NCBI GenBank assembly: GCA_949592205.1
Contig: CATIUR010000004.1
Span: 94,572,337-94,636,336, forward strand
Reading direction: 5' to 3'
Length of the DNA stretch: 64,000 nt
From: Helichrysum umbraculigerum
Lineage: Eukaryota; Streptophyta; Magnoliopsida; Asterales; Asteraceae
A program made the translations under genes and the position numbers. The notes under the pieces were generated by a model. It had not been told where the DNA came from. It worked only from the letters and a program-made list of their open reading frames with translations, and made no database searches. Below, one piece after another: positions 23,192-36,565 of the stretch. Positions within the stretch are counted from its first letter, which is position 1. Each line of letters starts with the position of its first letter.

Positions 23192-24946
23192 ATGGATCTA
23201 TCAAACCCTTCATTGAGGAAGCTTGCTTCATCCCCCAAGAATATGGACGATATCGAGAAATGGATGGGACGATACTTAGGGTCAAACAGAGTCATCATGT
23301 GGCCGGATATGAGACGCTTGGGTATTAGGAATAAGTTGGAAGATTTGATTAAGTATGACAAAGATGGCGAGGAACATGCTGCGTTTTTCCATCTTTTCTC
23401 CATTGATGAGGCTATATACCGAGAGGTCGTCACTGAGTTTATGATGACTTACGAGTTCCGAGAGAGATTGGAGATCACTGATAAGAAGAAGATCACTTTT
23501 CGGTATCGTGGGAAGAAATATCATATGACAGTTGGAGATTTCGGGGTATACCTTGGCCTTTACACACAGTCTCAGGCCAGTTCTGATTGGTTCACCAGCA
23601 GTTTCCAGTCTATCTCCAGTTTACCATCACGGGATCACAAGGAGATATGGAGAGGATTGACGGGGACAACCTTCAGGAGTTGAGTGAAAGCTTCACTCAT
23701 GACCCGACCAGTTCATCACATTCTTCACAAGCTCCTGTGTTGTACTATCTTTGGGAAGAGAGATGCTGGACCTGCTGCATCAGAGGAGCTTAAGTTCATG
23801 GATGCGATCATAAGGAAGCAGAACCTGAATGTCGCATACATCATTGCAGATAGATTGTGGAAGGAGAAGAGAGAGGATAGACGCCACGTATTCATGGGAG
23901 CCATTATCACGAGATTGTTAGTCGGCATGGGGATTCTCACTGACCGTCACCGTGAGGATTACACCCATCACGCTAGCTCGCAGCCGTTTGATCTAGAGTA
24001 TTGTAAGTTGATCATGATCATTGATGAGGGACCTGAGAGACAGTGCTTATAGTATCAGACTCGGCAGCCCATTCCTGGATGCTTCATGACCAGGAAGCGC
24101 GTGACTACAGAGGATAGAGATGTTGGTCCCCAGCCACAGAGACCAGTTGCAGCAGAGATACCTGAGACATCACGAGGAGCAGACACATCAGTACTGCCTA
24201 CACAGGCCGTTGTGCATCACACGGATCCGGTCACTCCTCTTACTCAGTACTATCTATTACATGCTTTACAGGTTATCCGTGATCAGCAGGTTCTGACAGC
24301 TAGGACACATGGTACTCCTGAGCCTGATCACTTCTTATATAGATGTGGACCACCACCTCCACCCACTACCCATACCGCCACTCACCCATATACCGCCACT
24401 CGCCCATACACCACACTTCCTCCACCACATCCACATACCTCCACTCAGCCACCACATCCATATAGACGCCCACGCACACCTACCACCTACTCCGCACCAT
24501 TACCCAATCACAGATCCACATCTGATATAGCCAGAGTCTACTCAGTACACATACCATCACCAGCCCGTCAGCAGGCATCATTGCCTCATCCGACTGTACC
24601 CATTCCGACCCATGACCAGCATCCATAGGCTAGCACATCATACAGACCAGATCTGCTCTACATTGGTACCGATGCATTGTTCACTGGTAGCATCGGCCCT
24701 TACTTGGATTTGGGCCCCATCTTCTCAGATCAGGTTCCTACTGAGAGCACTCTCAGGCAGCTCTACCTTGATATGTTACAGACAGCAGGTGTTACCACTG
24801 CGGACATGCTCGCACAGGGTTATGATGATATGATGGCGCTTCCAGCGATGACTCTCAGGCAGATATTGATTCAGAGAGGACTACTACCTCCAGATGAGCA
24901 GAGGGTATCTAGCGGACATCAGTCAGTTGCAGAACCTCCAGCTTAG
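23192..24946 (+). pseudogene. Athila ORF1-like (env-position) gene of B
   Basis: A 585-codon frame starts at ATG 23192, directly after a splice-acceptor-like AATAG. The N-terminal half has an Athila ORF1 look: FRYRGKKYHMTVGDFGVYLGLYT, then PVHHILHKLLCCTIFGKRDAG and FMGAIITRLLVGMGI. A Pro/His/Thr-rich low-complexity tract follows (about residues 380-470), then an acidic tail. In-frame stops lie at 23681-23683, 24050-24052 and 24626-24628; at least the last two are TAG where CAG would fit. In Athila elements this ORF lies after pol and has been called envelope-like. Here it survives although pol is gone. I see no clear transmembrane segment. Confidence 0.7.
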
Positions 24947-27199
24947 CCTGATGACATACCAGAAGAGGATCCTCCATTCTAGACTACTTATCTTATGATT
25001 CATATTTATATCACTGACTTTTGTATTGTATTGATTACAGTGATCTCTATCTTGCACTTGGTTAAACTTTTGGGATATTTTTCGACCTTTATGGTTGATA
25101 CTTTATTATTATATTTCGTTTATCGTATTTACTTATTATGTTTGTTTCTTTATTTAGAATAAGTGATTGAATATGTGATGAATGAGAACTTACACACATC
25201 TCAGGAGAGGAGCTTTGGTCTATCTTCTTCTGAAACTCGCACACGCACCGCAGACTCTTCAAAGATCTAAGTGTGGGATCTCAACCCACACTCCAAGACA
25301 TCTTAGCCAGAATCGTCTCCAAATCTTAAATCACAAAAGTGTGAAATTCACTAATAAGAATTTCCACTTACACTATGGATCGACTCTTGGCTAAGCATGA
25401 ATGAGAAAGCGCTGTGCACTAGATAAGGACATGCGGAGCTGAATCACTCTTAATGAAGATCTTCGAATTCTCTGCTTTCGCCTCTAAACGTTAAATCGTC
25501 ATCTGGGGAGTTTCTTACCTTTCACCTCATTTTCATATCTTGATTCATTTTTGTTAGCTTAGGAATGCAAAGTAATCTATACTCTATCCTAAACTTATCA
25601 CTAAGTGTGGGATTCCAGCCCAAACCAAACACTTGAGAAACATTTTCTATATGTTCAAACTCTAAGTGTGGGATTATATTTTCAAATATAATCTCAACTC
25701 AAGAGAACATTAGGGACAATGTTCCTCTAAGTGTGGGATAGCAGGTATAGAACACCTTGAATTAGATGTTTTACAGATTTTAATGTCCAAATAGCTTTAC
25801 TCAGAAAATGTTCCTCAAATTTTCAAAATTTTAAAACTTTTTAAACAAAAATAATAAAGTATGAGCAAAATCACCCAATTAGCTCTACTATTTTTGAGTT
25901 ACGATTTCTTTCAAAGAGAAACCATTTCTAATATGAGTTAGTTATTCAAGAATATTAGGGAAATTAAGGTAGAAATTTATTAAATAAATATTAACAATCT
26001 AAGGAGCATGGCTAGGCACATACAAACCCAAATTTGCAGTGAGGTTTTGAGCCTTAAAAGCATTCATTCTAAATGCTACATTGTTCATTTCTTGTGTGTG
26101 CCGATGCTAGTATCTCTAAATTAGAACTTGTTCCTGACATACGTTTCGAGGCCACATTGGAGAGTACCGTACGCGGTATAGGTGCAATTAGATGATCTCG
26201 ACATTCTTTAGGATTAAACCCATTCTTACATACCTTTTCAAGCCCAAAACCCTTCCGATACTCATTTTTAGTATCGATGATCCGCCTAGAAAAACCCTTT
26301 GAGCCTATACCTTTCGTTTCTTCAAAACCCTATATCTTTAACCACTTTTCCCAAATTCCCAACAACTTATCTTGGAATTTCTAAGGTTATGAAAAACATC
26401 TTGAAGAATCTCTTTCTAAATTGATCTACTCCTCCGTGTTCACCAAAATTAGAAAATCAAGGGTGCGAAAAATTGGCACCAGAAGAAAAGACTCGAAGAA
26501 GTCCGTGATAAGAAAGAAGAGATTTCCGAAAGAAAATCAAAAATATCCTTGGAAGTTCTCTGGCAAAGAAGTTCTGAAGAAAGAAAATAAAATAAAAAGC
26601 AGAAAAAAAAAGAAAAGAAAATAAAGCTAAAAGTGCTTCAGAGTATCAATCTTTCAAAGAAAGATTCAATGAAATACGAGTAGCTATCTTCTCCGTTCTA
26701 CAATAAGTTTTTCATGATTCTTAGAATGCCCATGATAAGCAACCCCTTACAACCAAAAATCACCACTATCCATACCCCTCAACCCTCACAAACATTACAA
26801 CCCACTTGAATGTCTTGGGATAATTAGCGCCGTCCTCTTCCTAAGTGGTGGAGATCCGATTCTCGACCAAGCTTATGATGATGAGTGCTGCATGACTGGC
26901 TATTTGAGCAATTTCAATTGTGCTAGATTGATAGGAAACCCGATACACTCTGAGTGAATTGAGTGACCACCTTTAGTGAGATCTCCTAGTCATGTATACT
27001 CCAAGATCACGAGATTTGGAAAGTATGCCTGGGAAAGTCAATACTTATTTCTGAAAGGATCATCTTATTCCCTATGTTCTCTAAATAAATTTCCCATATG
27101 ACAAAGTGGTAACTTTTTGGAGGTGCTCTAACTCACCTAAAATTTATAAAATGTTTTCACAGGGACACAACTGAGTGTTGCTTGAGGACAAGCAACGCT
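24947..27199 (+). other. B 3' untranslated region with repeated TAAGTGTGGGAT
   Basis: 2.25 kb without a credible gene; the 26421-26624 frame is a Lys/Arg-rich A-tract artefact. The 12-mer TAAGTGTGGGAT, which forms the polypurine tract at 27200, occurs four more times at 25267, 25602, 25663 and 25728. Confidence 0.75.
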
Positions 27200-27214
27200 T
27201 AAGTGTGGGATACT
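27200..27214 (+). other. B polypurine tract
   Basis: TAAGTGTGGGAT then ACT precede the LTR start TGATGTG. The upstream context GAGGACAAGCAACGCTT is typical of Athila/Tat-group elements. Confidence 0.8.
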
Positions 27215-29195
27215 TGATGTGACCCAAAAAGTCATGTTTATAAGTACTTATTTCCGCACTTTTTGGACTATTCTTTGGTGAAAACAGTTCAAAACAATCA
27301 TTTATCATCATAAATCACCAAGGTAGTCTAAATACGGGCGTTGCTACAAAAATCAGTAAAAGCATCCATTTTGCACGCAAACCGAGGCAAAAAACTATCA
27401 CCTTAAATATTCCATTCTTGATTATCCTATCAAAGTAGATCTTAATGCATATTTTATGATTCAATAGGAAAATCCAAGATCGGTGGTGAAAGAATCAAGA
27501 GAAACGGGTGAAGAACGAAGAAGATGTGTAGTCTAGAAGCCCGCCGATCGTCATCCGGAACACGCAAAAGTCAAACACTTCCAAATTTGGCAAACTCAGT
27601 GTCATTAGAAGCGTAACGGAAAAACGAAGCCAACGGCGCAAGAATCAAGCAAATCGGAGCCCAAACGAAGAAGATACGGACGAACCAAGCAACCGAGAAA
27701 CAAGCGGAGGCCAAGCCAAGCACCAACCCCCCCTGCCCACCTAGGTACCGTATACGGTACCCTAGGTGCCGTATACGGCCCTTGGGGTTCCGTATACGGG
27801 GCCTGGTGGCTTGTAAGGTGTCGTTTGCCCCTTGGTCCGGTACCCCCCCTATGCGCTTTGGTGCTTGTTCTTCATGCTTTGTGACTTGTACCAAGCTTCA
27901 CCTCATTCTCCTATAAATACCAAGCCTCCTCATTCATTTCAAAGACACACCACACACCTTTCATTTTACATACTTCTCTTTCTCTCTCTAGAATTCTCTC
28001 TCTAGCACTACTCTTAGGAGTTAGAGGAGAATTGTTCTTGTAGTTAGTTCTCTCTCTAGTTTCTCTCTCTAGCACTACTCTTAGGAGTTAGAGGAGAACT
28101 AGAGAGATTTAAGTTAGCGGTTAGAGCTAGAGGAAATTTGTAATTGGGTAATCAAGCTGTAGCAAGGTTATTCAAGTCAGACTATTGTAATCCTCAGTAT
28201 TACTCTTCTAATCCGGTGATATTATCTTACTTTCTTACTGTTATAATGTTTACTTTGCATATTATTTCAGTACGATTTATGATTGTTGCCATGCTGATTA
28301 GCTAGATTAATATGTGATTGTTGGAATGTAGATGTTAGGATTAGGGATGATGTTTAATTAATATATCTTATATATGATTGGTAGTTGTTATGTTGCATAC
28401 ATGTTTAGACTTATCCTGGATGTAGACTTAATTAATCACCCTTTTCGGTCTCTCACGTGACTGTTGCCTTAGGATAGGATCTGATCAACCCTAACTACGA
28501 ATACACAGTTATCTCCTGTTTGTATGAAGCTGTGAGATCGCCATAACACGTCAGAATACTTGGTATAGCGTTGGAAATACCGCTGGTAGAGTACAAATAC
28601 GTGGAAGCCAAGGAAATGCCGGTGGCCTATCTCACCGTGGATTACCTGGAAGCAACACTTCCAGACACGGGTCTAGGTCTTGTTAAGCCGTAAAAATGCT
28701 ATAGTACACCGTTAAACTACCTCTGGTTATAAAGCTGTGTAAAGATATAATAGGTCTTTAAAACACCGTAGATATACCTAGGGTTAGAGTACTGTGGAAA
28801 ATAAGGACACTATACACTGTACGCATACCTAGGGATGAACGACAGATGGCAAAGGAGGGTCTAATCCATGACGGAAGTATTAAAAACTTAAACAGATAAA
28901 ACATGAGTTAGGAAATGAAAGCAAGGATGCCGGCTGTGTTCCCAGATGCTTAAAACCCCTAAACTCTACTTAACCGATAGTTTAACTTATTCAGCATACA
29001 ACCAGTATTACTCTGTTAAAATTGGATAGACATAGGTGTTAAGAAAAGTCAGTGTTGTGGACTGTCGCCTTATTCCTTAACCCCATTCAGAGGGTTGCTT
29101 GGTCTCCGAAAGAGACGGTGAGGTGGGTCTGAAGACAGTCCCATCTGACCAGAATCAGGATAGCCTAGGATTCAGTGACATATGCTTTAGGGTTA
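27215..29195 (+). mobile_element. B 3' LTR, first segment
   Basis: It runs from TGATGTGACC to the C insertion after GGTTA (29191-29195). It contains the palindrome array (27748, 27769, 27790) and a TATA box at 27912-27919. It continues at 61355-61805, giving a total of about 2432 bp. Confidence 0.93.
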
Positions 29196-29779
29196 TGTTG
29201 GGACATAGAGTGTGACAACAGATCTAGCTTGAAATAGGACTAGTGTAATTATTATTATGTTTGTATATTGGTTTGGATTTGTAAAAGAATATTTGTTTTG
29301 TTAGTGATATTCGTTAAACATATTGTTTTGTTAAGTTAGACGAATAATTAAATACAAAATAAATAATAGACGTTTGATGCGTAGCGAGTCGAGATCTCAG
29401 GTCGCAGCGAGTCGAGCTGTGAGGTGAGATCTGAAGTCGCGTAGATTAAGTCTGGCGAGCCGAGCTCTGAGTTGGGCTTGGGCTGCGAGTTGGACCGAAC
29501 TCGCAGGCCCATGCGAGCCGAGGTGAGCTGGACGTATATAATGTTTTGCACTCCGTGAAAAACATAACTTTTTGCCATATTTCTGATCTGCGAACTCGAC
29601 AAACTCAGAGAAAACTTAATCCTAACGACTAGGCTTTGACGATTTATCGTTTAAAGCTAAGTCTTATTAAACGCAATACGAACATATTCATTGTTAGTAA
29701 GATAACACCGTATTGAGGGATTCCGCACCTTAATACTACAGATAACGAAGTTATCGATCCTAAAACTAGGGGACTTACA
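29196..29779 (+). mobile_element. C 5' LTR
   Basis: 584 bp. It contains a TATA-like TATATAATG at 29535-29543 and several GCGAGTCGAG-type motifs (29383-29525). It ends GGACTTACA. Confidence 0.94.
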
Positions 29780-29781
29780 TC

Positions 29782-29793
29782 TGGTATCAGAGC
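29782..29793 (+). other. C primer-binding site (initiator tRNA-Met)
   Basis: TGGTATCAGAGC, two bases after the 5' LTR end. Confidence 0.92.
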
Positions 29794-29984
29794 TTTCGGG
29801 CTAAATACGAGTGTGTTCATAAGTTTTAATATTATTGCGTTTTTGATTCGGGTCGTTTTTACGTGCGTTTTTGCAATACTAACGATCAAAATCATTCTCT
29901 GGACGTTTTAGGGTTTGTTTACGGTCGAAATTTTCTGTTTCAGTCGTAAAAATACCTTAAAAATTCGTTTTCGGGTTTAACAGC

Positions 29985-30182
29985 CGTTTCGCGAGTCGAG
30001 ATTAGGGTTCCAGCGTCACCTGCGAACCGAGTTGAACTAGCGAGTCGAACTGAGGCTTGCGAGTCGAACCGAGATCCCTCGCGAATCGACATCTTTTAGC
30101 AATCCGAACTGAGACTTGCGAATCGACTTACTCTGCGAGTCGAGCTGAGATTGCGAGTTGAGCTGAGTCTTGCGAGTTGAGT
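29985..30182. repeat. GCGAGTCGA motif array in C leader
   Basis: About nine degenerate copies of GCGAGTCGA(A/G)CTGAG lie in 200 bp just upstream of gag, in addition to those in the LTR. Variants include GCGAACCGAG, GCGAATCGAC and GCGAGTTGAG. Confidence 0.75.
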
Positions 30183-30223
30183 TTTCTGAATTCTCTGAAA
30201 CAGTTTAATTTTACGTTTTTAAG

Positions 30224-33040
30224 ATGTCTGACTTAAGTAGAATGATCGAAATGGACCACGAGGTGGGAAAGTCAAACGTTCCACCTAAGTTGTTAAGAAT
30301 CGAGGATTACTACAATTGAAAGGACAGATTTGAATCTTACTGTAGATTCCATGACCTGTCAATCTGGATGTGTATCAAGAGTGGATACACACCACCTACT
30401 CAAACTGTTCAAAATGCTACAGTGGTTCTTACCTATGCAAACATGAGTGATCAAGAGAAGGAAGCTTACAGAAATGAAAATAAATCACATTCATGCATAA
30501 AGATGTGTCTTCCTAAAGAGATTGCTCATCAACTCAAGTCTTTTCATACTGCTAGAACGCTCTGGGAAGCTCTAGAGAAAAGAGGTGAGGGAAGTCCACA
30601 GGTGAGAGCTGGCAAGAGGAGTCTTCTTAAAAAGCAGTTTACTATGTTTAAAGCTTTAAAAGGAGAAGATCTTGATGCCTATGTCACGCGTTTCTACCAT
30701 CTGCTAAGTGAATTAGAATACCATGAGATTGTTGAAGAAGAAGTATCTAAAACCGACAAGTTTCTTGAGGGTTTTCCTTCTAAATAGGAAATGTATGGCG
30801 TTATGATTAAGGATAACGAAACCAGATATTCTACTATGACCTTAGAGCAAGTCATTGACAAGCTGAAAGGTTATGATTTCTCCAGAAAGTCAAGAGATAG
30901 TGATTCTGATCAGGTTCAGAACCCTGGGTTGTATCATGGAAAGTCAAGTCTTTCGACTGCGTCATCTAGTTCGACCACTGCACTGTTAGTTGGTGATACT
31001 AATGAAAATGGAGAACTGATTTCTGAAGATCTGTGTTTTATTTCCTCCTCTGGTGATGAGACAAAGGGAAAGAATTCTGAGAAGTCACCTCAAGAGCATC
31101 AGAAGATGCCGATGAGTGTGAAATCTGCTGAACAGCAACTGTCTGTTCTTGCCTCCTTTGTGGCATCATATGAGAACTACATAGAGGGAAAGATCAATGA
31201 TCCTATTCTGTTTGATGAGGATTATGAGCAGATAGATTCTGATTATCTTGAGGAATTGGAGCTTCAAGATCAACTTGCGTTGATTTCTAGAAAGGTGAAG
31301 AATTTCCTCAAGAGAACTGGTAGAAAGGTGTTGGGCAATAGATCAGGGTTTGATAAAACCAAGGTCAGATGCTTTAACTGTCAGGGTATTGGTCATTTTG
31401 CTAGAGAATGCCAAAGACCTAAAGTAGAAGCACAAGGAAAACAAGGTTCGGGAAGTACTCTTGCTTCCAAAGCCTTAGTGGTAAAGTAGTTGGATGGCTC
31501 TTATGATTGGCAAGCTCATTCTGAGGAAGCTTTGATGACCGAGATTGAAGAGACAACTGCTGGATCAGTTTCCTACATGCCCACTGATATGGAACAGAGA
31601 GTAGAGGTGCCTAAGTCTGAAGCGAAGGCAAGTGATGATGACGTGCTATATATGGATTCAACTCCAGATATGAGTCCTGAGGAATTCGTGGCACGCATGG
31701 CTGAATTACAAACTGACAAGAAGAAGGTATGTTTAGATATTCTTAATCTTGCTGATGTTTGTTACTTAGTTACTGATTTACAATCTCAGAATAGTGTCTT
31801 AACTGTGTCAAATAGCAATTTGTCATCACAATTAAATATGGATAAGGAATCCTATAAGACTGTTAGATCTGAACTTGATCAAGCTATTATGGATATTCGT
31901 AGATTAAGTGATGATAAACAGGTCTTAAAAGATAAAATTAAGTCTGATGCTTCGGATAGAACAAAACTTAGAGATACCATAAGTGAAAAATCTGTTGTCA
32001 TAGATGGTCTCTATATGAATATCAAAGACTTAAATGAGACGATTGCTAGTAAGGATCAGGAAATAGTGAACCTTAACTTAAGGTTAAATGAGCAAAACCG
32101 TAAACTTGAGAACTATAGGACATCTCAAATGGATAAAATGTTAGATGCTCAACGTAGTGTAAAGGACAAGACTGGTTTAGGTTACAATGATGTATCCCCG
32201 CCTTTTAATGCCAATTACACTCCTATTCCTGAAGATTCTGAGATGACTGAAGTTAATCCTGAGATTTCAGTAGCTGATAAACCTGAACAGTCAGAGGCAC
32301 AGAAAGATGTTATTAAGAACGTATCATTAGATAATGGCAAGGCTTCTCAGTTCACCAAAATACAGTTTGTATCGGGTGGAGTGATTAACGATGCTAAGAT
32401 TAATGATACAGTTGATAAGGAACAGTTTAAACCTTTAGTGCCTAAGACTCCGGATGAGAAAGCAAAAGTGAGTAAATCATGCAAGCAGATGCCTTGTTTC
32501 AAGTGTCATCAAAAGGGACACGTGGCTTCGTGTTGTCCTAACAAAAAGCCTGAAACACCACATAAGCTTGTGATGGATGAAAAGACACAGACCGACTCTA
32601 GTATGACTGTAGACGGGTTAGATACCAAACCTAAGTTAGGTAATAAACCTGTTAACATTCTTAAAAGATATGGTAAGCATAGTGTCTCCCCACCTAAACC
32701 TAAACGGCCATATACTCAAAGTGATAATTCTGTCTATAAGCCTAGGGATGTGACACCGTCGAGGTTTAGAACTTCAAGTAGAGGCCATAGTCATTATGAG
32801 AGTGGTACTACTTCACGATCACATGAGTTTAATTATAATTATCATAATAGAGCTCATAATTATGTGCCTAAGAGGTTATCCTCAAATTCACCTCTTAAGG
32901 CTGATCGTCCACAAACTCAAGCTACTTCGAAAGTGACCAAAGCTCCTGATGGGAAGGATGGTTATTTTAAAGAGCTTAAGTTTGTTGATGATAAGGGACA
33001 AACCAAGACCGTAATGGCTTGGGTCCCTCTTGATAACTGA
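30224..33040 (+). pseudogene. C gag, nonsense-broken
   Basis: One frame of about 939 codons runs from ATG 30224 (MSDLSRMIEMDHEV) to TGA 33038-33040, cut by TGA 30317-30319, TAG 30785-30787 and TAG 31487-31489. The N-terminal half is a Copia gag domain (LWEALEKRGEG, LLKKQFTMFKALKGEDLDAYVTRFYHL). There are two CCHC-type knuckles, CFNCQGIGHFAREC and CFKCHQKGHVASCC, separated by a long coiled-coil-like region (about residues 510-650). The two-knuckle layout matches gag of element E. At least the first two stops look like G-to-A changes in TGG, judged from E. Confidence 0.88.
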
Positions 33041-36000
33041 TCGTATTTTGTGTTATGTGCAGGAGCATGCTGTAAACAAGGACAGCTGGTGGTATGTAGA
33101 CAGTGGATGTTCAAGACACATGACAGGAGAACGAAGTCTACTGAAGGACTTCAAGGAGAGTCTCAAGCAAAAAGTCAATTTTGCAGGAGATAAAGGAGGA
33201 GTAATTTCGGGAAAAGGAAAAGTTGCAAATGGAACTTTGACTCTTGAGGATGTGAACTATGTTGAAGAACTTACTCACAACTTAGTGAGTGTTTCCCAAG
33301 TCTGTGATAAAGGTCACCCAGTTTATTTTAATGAAAAGGAGGCCTTAGTCCTGAAGCCAGGTTTTAAAATTCCTGATGAATGGATATTGATGAGGGCGCC
33401 AAGGAAGAAGGACATCTATGTTATCAACATGGGTGTTCCTAACTCTTCAATGGTGTCTACATGTTTATTATCCAAGGCTTCGGAAACAGACGCATTGTTA
33501 TGGCATAGGAGAATGGCACATCTGAACTGGAGAAAGATGAATTATATAACCAAAAAATGGTTTGGTTCTAGGTGTACCACAAAAACGTTTCGAGTCTGAG
33601 GATAAGTGTGTTCCTTGCATGAAAGGAAAGCAGCACAAGAAACCACACAGACCTAAGACTGAAAACTCCATCTCTTCGCCATTTGAATTGCTACATATGG
33701 ATCTCTTCGGCCCAATAAGCAAGAGAAGTATAGGTGGCAAATGGTACTGTTTGGTTGTCACAGATGATTATTCTAGATTCTCATGGGTATTCTTTTTGGG
33801 ATCAAAGGATGAGACTCCTGGAATTCTAATTGAGTTCTTTGATCTAGTAGAGAATGTCTATAAAAAGAGAGTTAAGCGTATTCGTAGTGACAATGGAACA
33901 GAATTCAAAAATTCAACGTTGAATATCTATTGCTTAAGCAAAGGGATATTACATAAATTCAGTGCACCTTATGAACCTCAACAGAATGGTGTTGCTGAAA
34001 GGAAAAATAGAACGTTGATTGAAGCTGCTAGAACAATGCTTGCTGATTCAAAGCTTCCGGTCATCTTTTGGGCAGAAGCAGTGAATACAGCATGTTATGT
34101 TCTTAATAGAGTTCTTACGGTTAAGAGACATAACAAGACTTGTTATGAGCTTTTGAACAATAAGAAACCTAACTTAAAAGGGTTTGAACCCTTTGGAGTT
34201 TCATGCACCATATTAAAGACTGGACATCAAGCAAAATTTGGTGAGAAGGCTGACGAAGGATTTTTCCTAGGTTATATGCCCAATTCGCCAAACAAGAGAG
34301 TCTTTAATAAAGTCACAGGACGTTTGGAGGTAGTTTATAATATTGAGGTTACGAGCTACTCACCTGATGTTCATAAGGGCTTAGATTGGCAATTTGATTA
34401 TTCTGATCTTTTTGTATCATTTAAAGTTCCTATTAGTGACTATGTCAGTGATTCAGAGATAGCTGAACATTTATTGTTTGAAGATGAGAATATTGGTCCC
34501 GCTTCAACATCAAGTGTTAAGCAGTCTGGAATTAAGACTAATGTTGACTCAGATAAAGCTTCCACAAGTGAGTCACAACAACCTTCAGAGGATAAGTCTC
34601 AAGAAACAGAAGATCCTGATGATCTTTCTACAAAGTTTGATGATATACTTACTCCTTTGAAACACTTAAGGATATCTTCTGCTCGTACGGAAGATGTACC
34701 TGATTTGGAAGAGATTGGTACTAATTTGGAAGATGAAATACCGGGTGAACCAGTTACTACAACTAGAACGAGTAAGAATCATCCCGTTGAAAACATCATC
34801 GGTGATATTAATACTCCGGTTCAAACTAGACATCAATCCAGAGCTAGTACGTCTGAGAACTTAGAATACCAAAGCTTGTATACTGCAATGAAAGAGACAG
34901 GGATTCCTAATCAATGTCTATATTCATGCTTTATCTCACAAGTCGAGCCTAAAAATGTTCAAATGGCTTTAAAAGAAAGCTCGTGGGTAGAAGCAATGCA
35001 AGAAGAACTATCTCAGTTCTCTAAATTACAAGTATGGGAGTTGGTTGACCTACCAAAGGGAGAATATCCAATTGGAACTAGATGGGTATTTAAGTGCAAG
35101 AGAGATGATAAAGGAATCGTTACTCGCAATAAAGCTCGTCTGGTGGTTCAAGGTTTTAATCAACAAGAAGGTATTGATTACAATGAAGTGTTTGCACCAG
35201 TTGCTAGGCTAGAAGCAATTAGAGTATTCTTAGCATTCGCATCATATTATGGTATAAAGGTTTATCAGTTGGATGTTAAGAGTGCCTTTTTGTATGGCAA
35301 AGTGGAAGAATTGGTGTATGTTTCACAACCGCCAGGGTTTGCTAATCCTGAGTATCCAGATAGAGTATATCGTTTGAATAAGGCTCTATATGGATTACAT
35401 TAAGCACCAAGGATGTGGTATGGAACACTATCAACATATTTACTTGAGAATGGATTTACAAGAGGATCGATTGATAGTACACTGTTTGTGAAGTGGAAAA
35501 AGAAAGACTTTCTTCTCGTGCAAGTTTATGTTGATGACATTATCTTTGGATCATCTGATGAAAAGATGTGTCAAGAATTTGAGAAAGTCATGAGAAAAAG
35601 GTTCGAAATGTCTGCAATGGGAGAGTTGAATTTCTTCTTAGGATTACAAGTTGATCAAAAGAAGGATGGATTCTTTATTCATCAATCTAAATACACATAT
35701 GAGCTATTAGAACGCTTCAAGATGGTTGAATGTAAGGTCTTCAATACTCCAATTCCAGTCAATCATGGACTAAGTCCAGATACATCGAGTGATAGCGATG
35801 TGGATCCAGCTCTTTATAGAGCCATGATCGGATCACTAATGTATCTTACAGCCTCTAGGCCTGACATAATGTTTGTTGTTTGTTTATGCGCAAGATATCA
35901 GGCTAATCCGAAAGAGTCACACATGCAAGCTGTTAAACGGATCTTTCGTTACCTCAAAGGGAAACCTAAGCTGGGTCTTTGGTATCCGATTGATGGAGAC

Positions 36001-36474
36001 TTAGATCTCGTAGCTTATACTGATTCGGATTATGGAGGATGCAATCAGAATAGGAAATCTACGACCGGAGGATGTCAATTCCTAGGAGGTAGATTAGTAT
36101 CCTTGCAGTGCAAGAAGCAAACCTCGGTAGCCATTTCTACATGTGAAGCTGAGTATGTTGCAGCTGGCAGCTGTTGCTCACAAGTACTTTGGATTCAACA
36201 ACAACTGCGGGATTACGGGTTAAATATAACCAATACTCCTATGATGATTGATAACGAATCTACTATGTCGATCACTAATAATCCAGTGAAGCACAGTAAA
36301 ACTAAGCATATTGATATTCGACATCATTTTATTAGAGATTGTGCTGAGAAGAAATTGATAAAGTTAGTTAAGGTTCCATCATTGGATAACTTAGCAGACT
36401 TATACACAAAGGCGTTCGACAGAGCAAGATTTGAGACGTTGGTTCAACTAAACGGAATGAGAAATCCAGAGTGA
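33030..36474 (+). pseudogene. C pol (protease, integrase, RT, RNase H), one frameshift and one stop
   Basis: It starts in a frame +1 to gag, overlapping its end, and an acceptor-like TGTTATGTGCAG ends at 33062. The protease motif is YVDSGCSRHMTG, then the integrase zinc region HRRMAHLNW and CVPCMKGK. A one-base gain in the A-run near 33553 shifts frame. The integrase core (HMDLFGPIS, IRSDNGTEF, QNGVAERKN), RT (QLDVKSAFLYG, VYVDDIIFGS) and RNase H (AYTDSDYGGC, STCEAEYVAAGS, KTKHIDIRHHFI) follow. TAA at 35401-35403 stands where E has CAA (GLH-stop versus GLHQ). Order PR-IN-RT-RH identifies Copia. Confidence 0.92.
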
Positions 36475-36520
36475 TTAGTCTTCCAAGGGTAATTTTGTAA
36501 TAGTTAGTATTTCTGTGTTC

Positions 36521-36565
<45 letters not shown>

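Noticed and set aside
26421..26624. Lys-rich 67-codon ORF
   Set aside because: Low-complexity A/G-rich DNA in the B 3' UTR.
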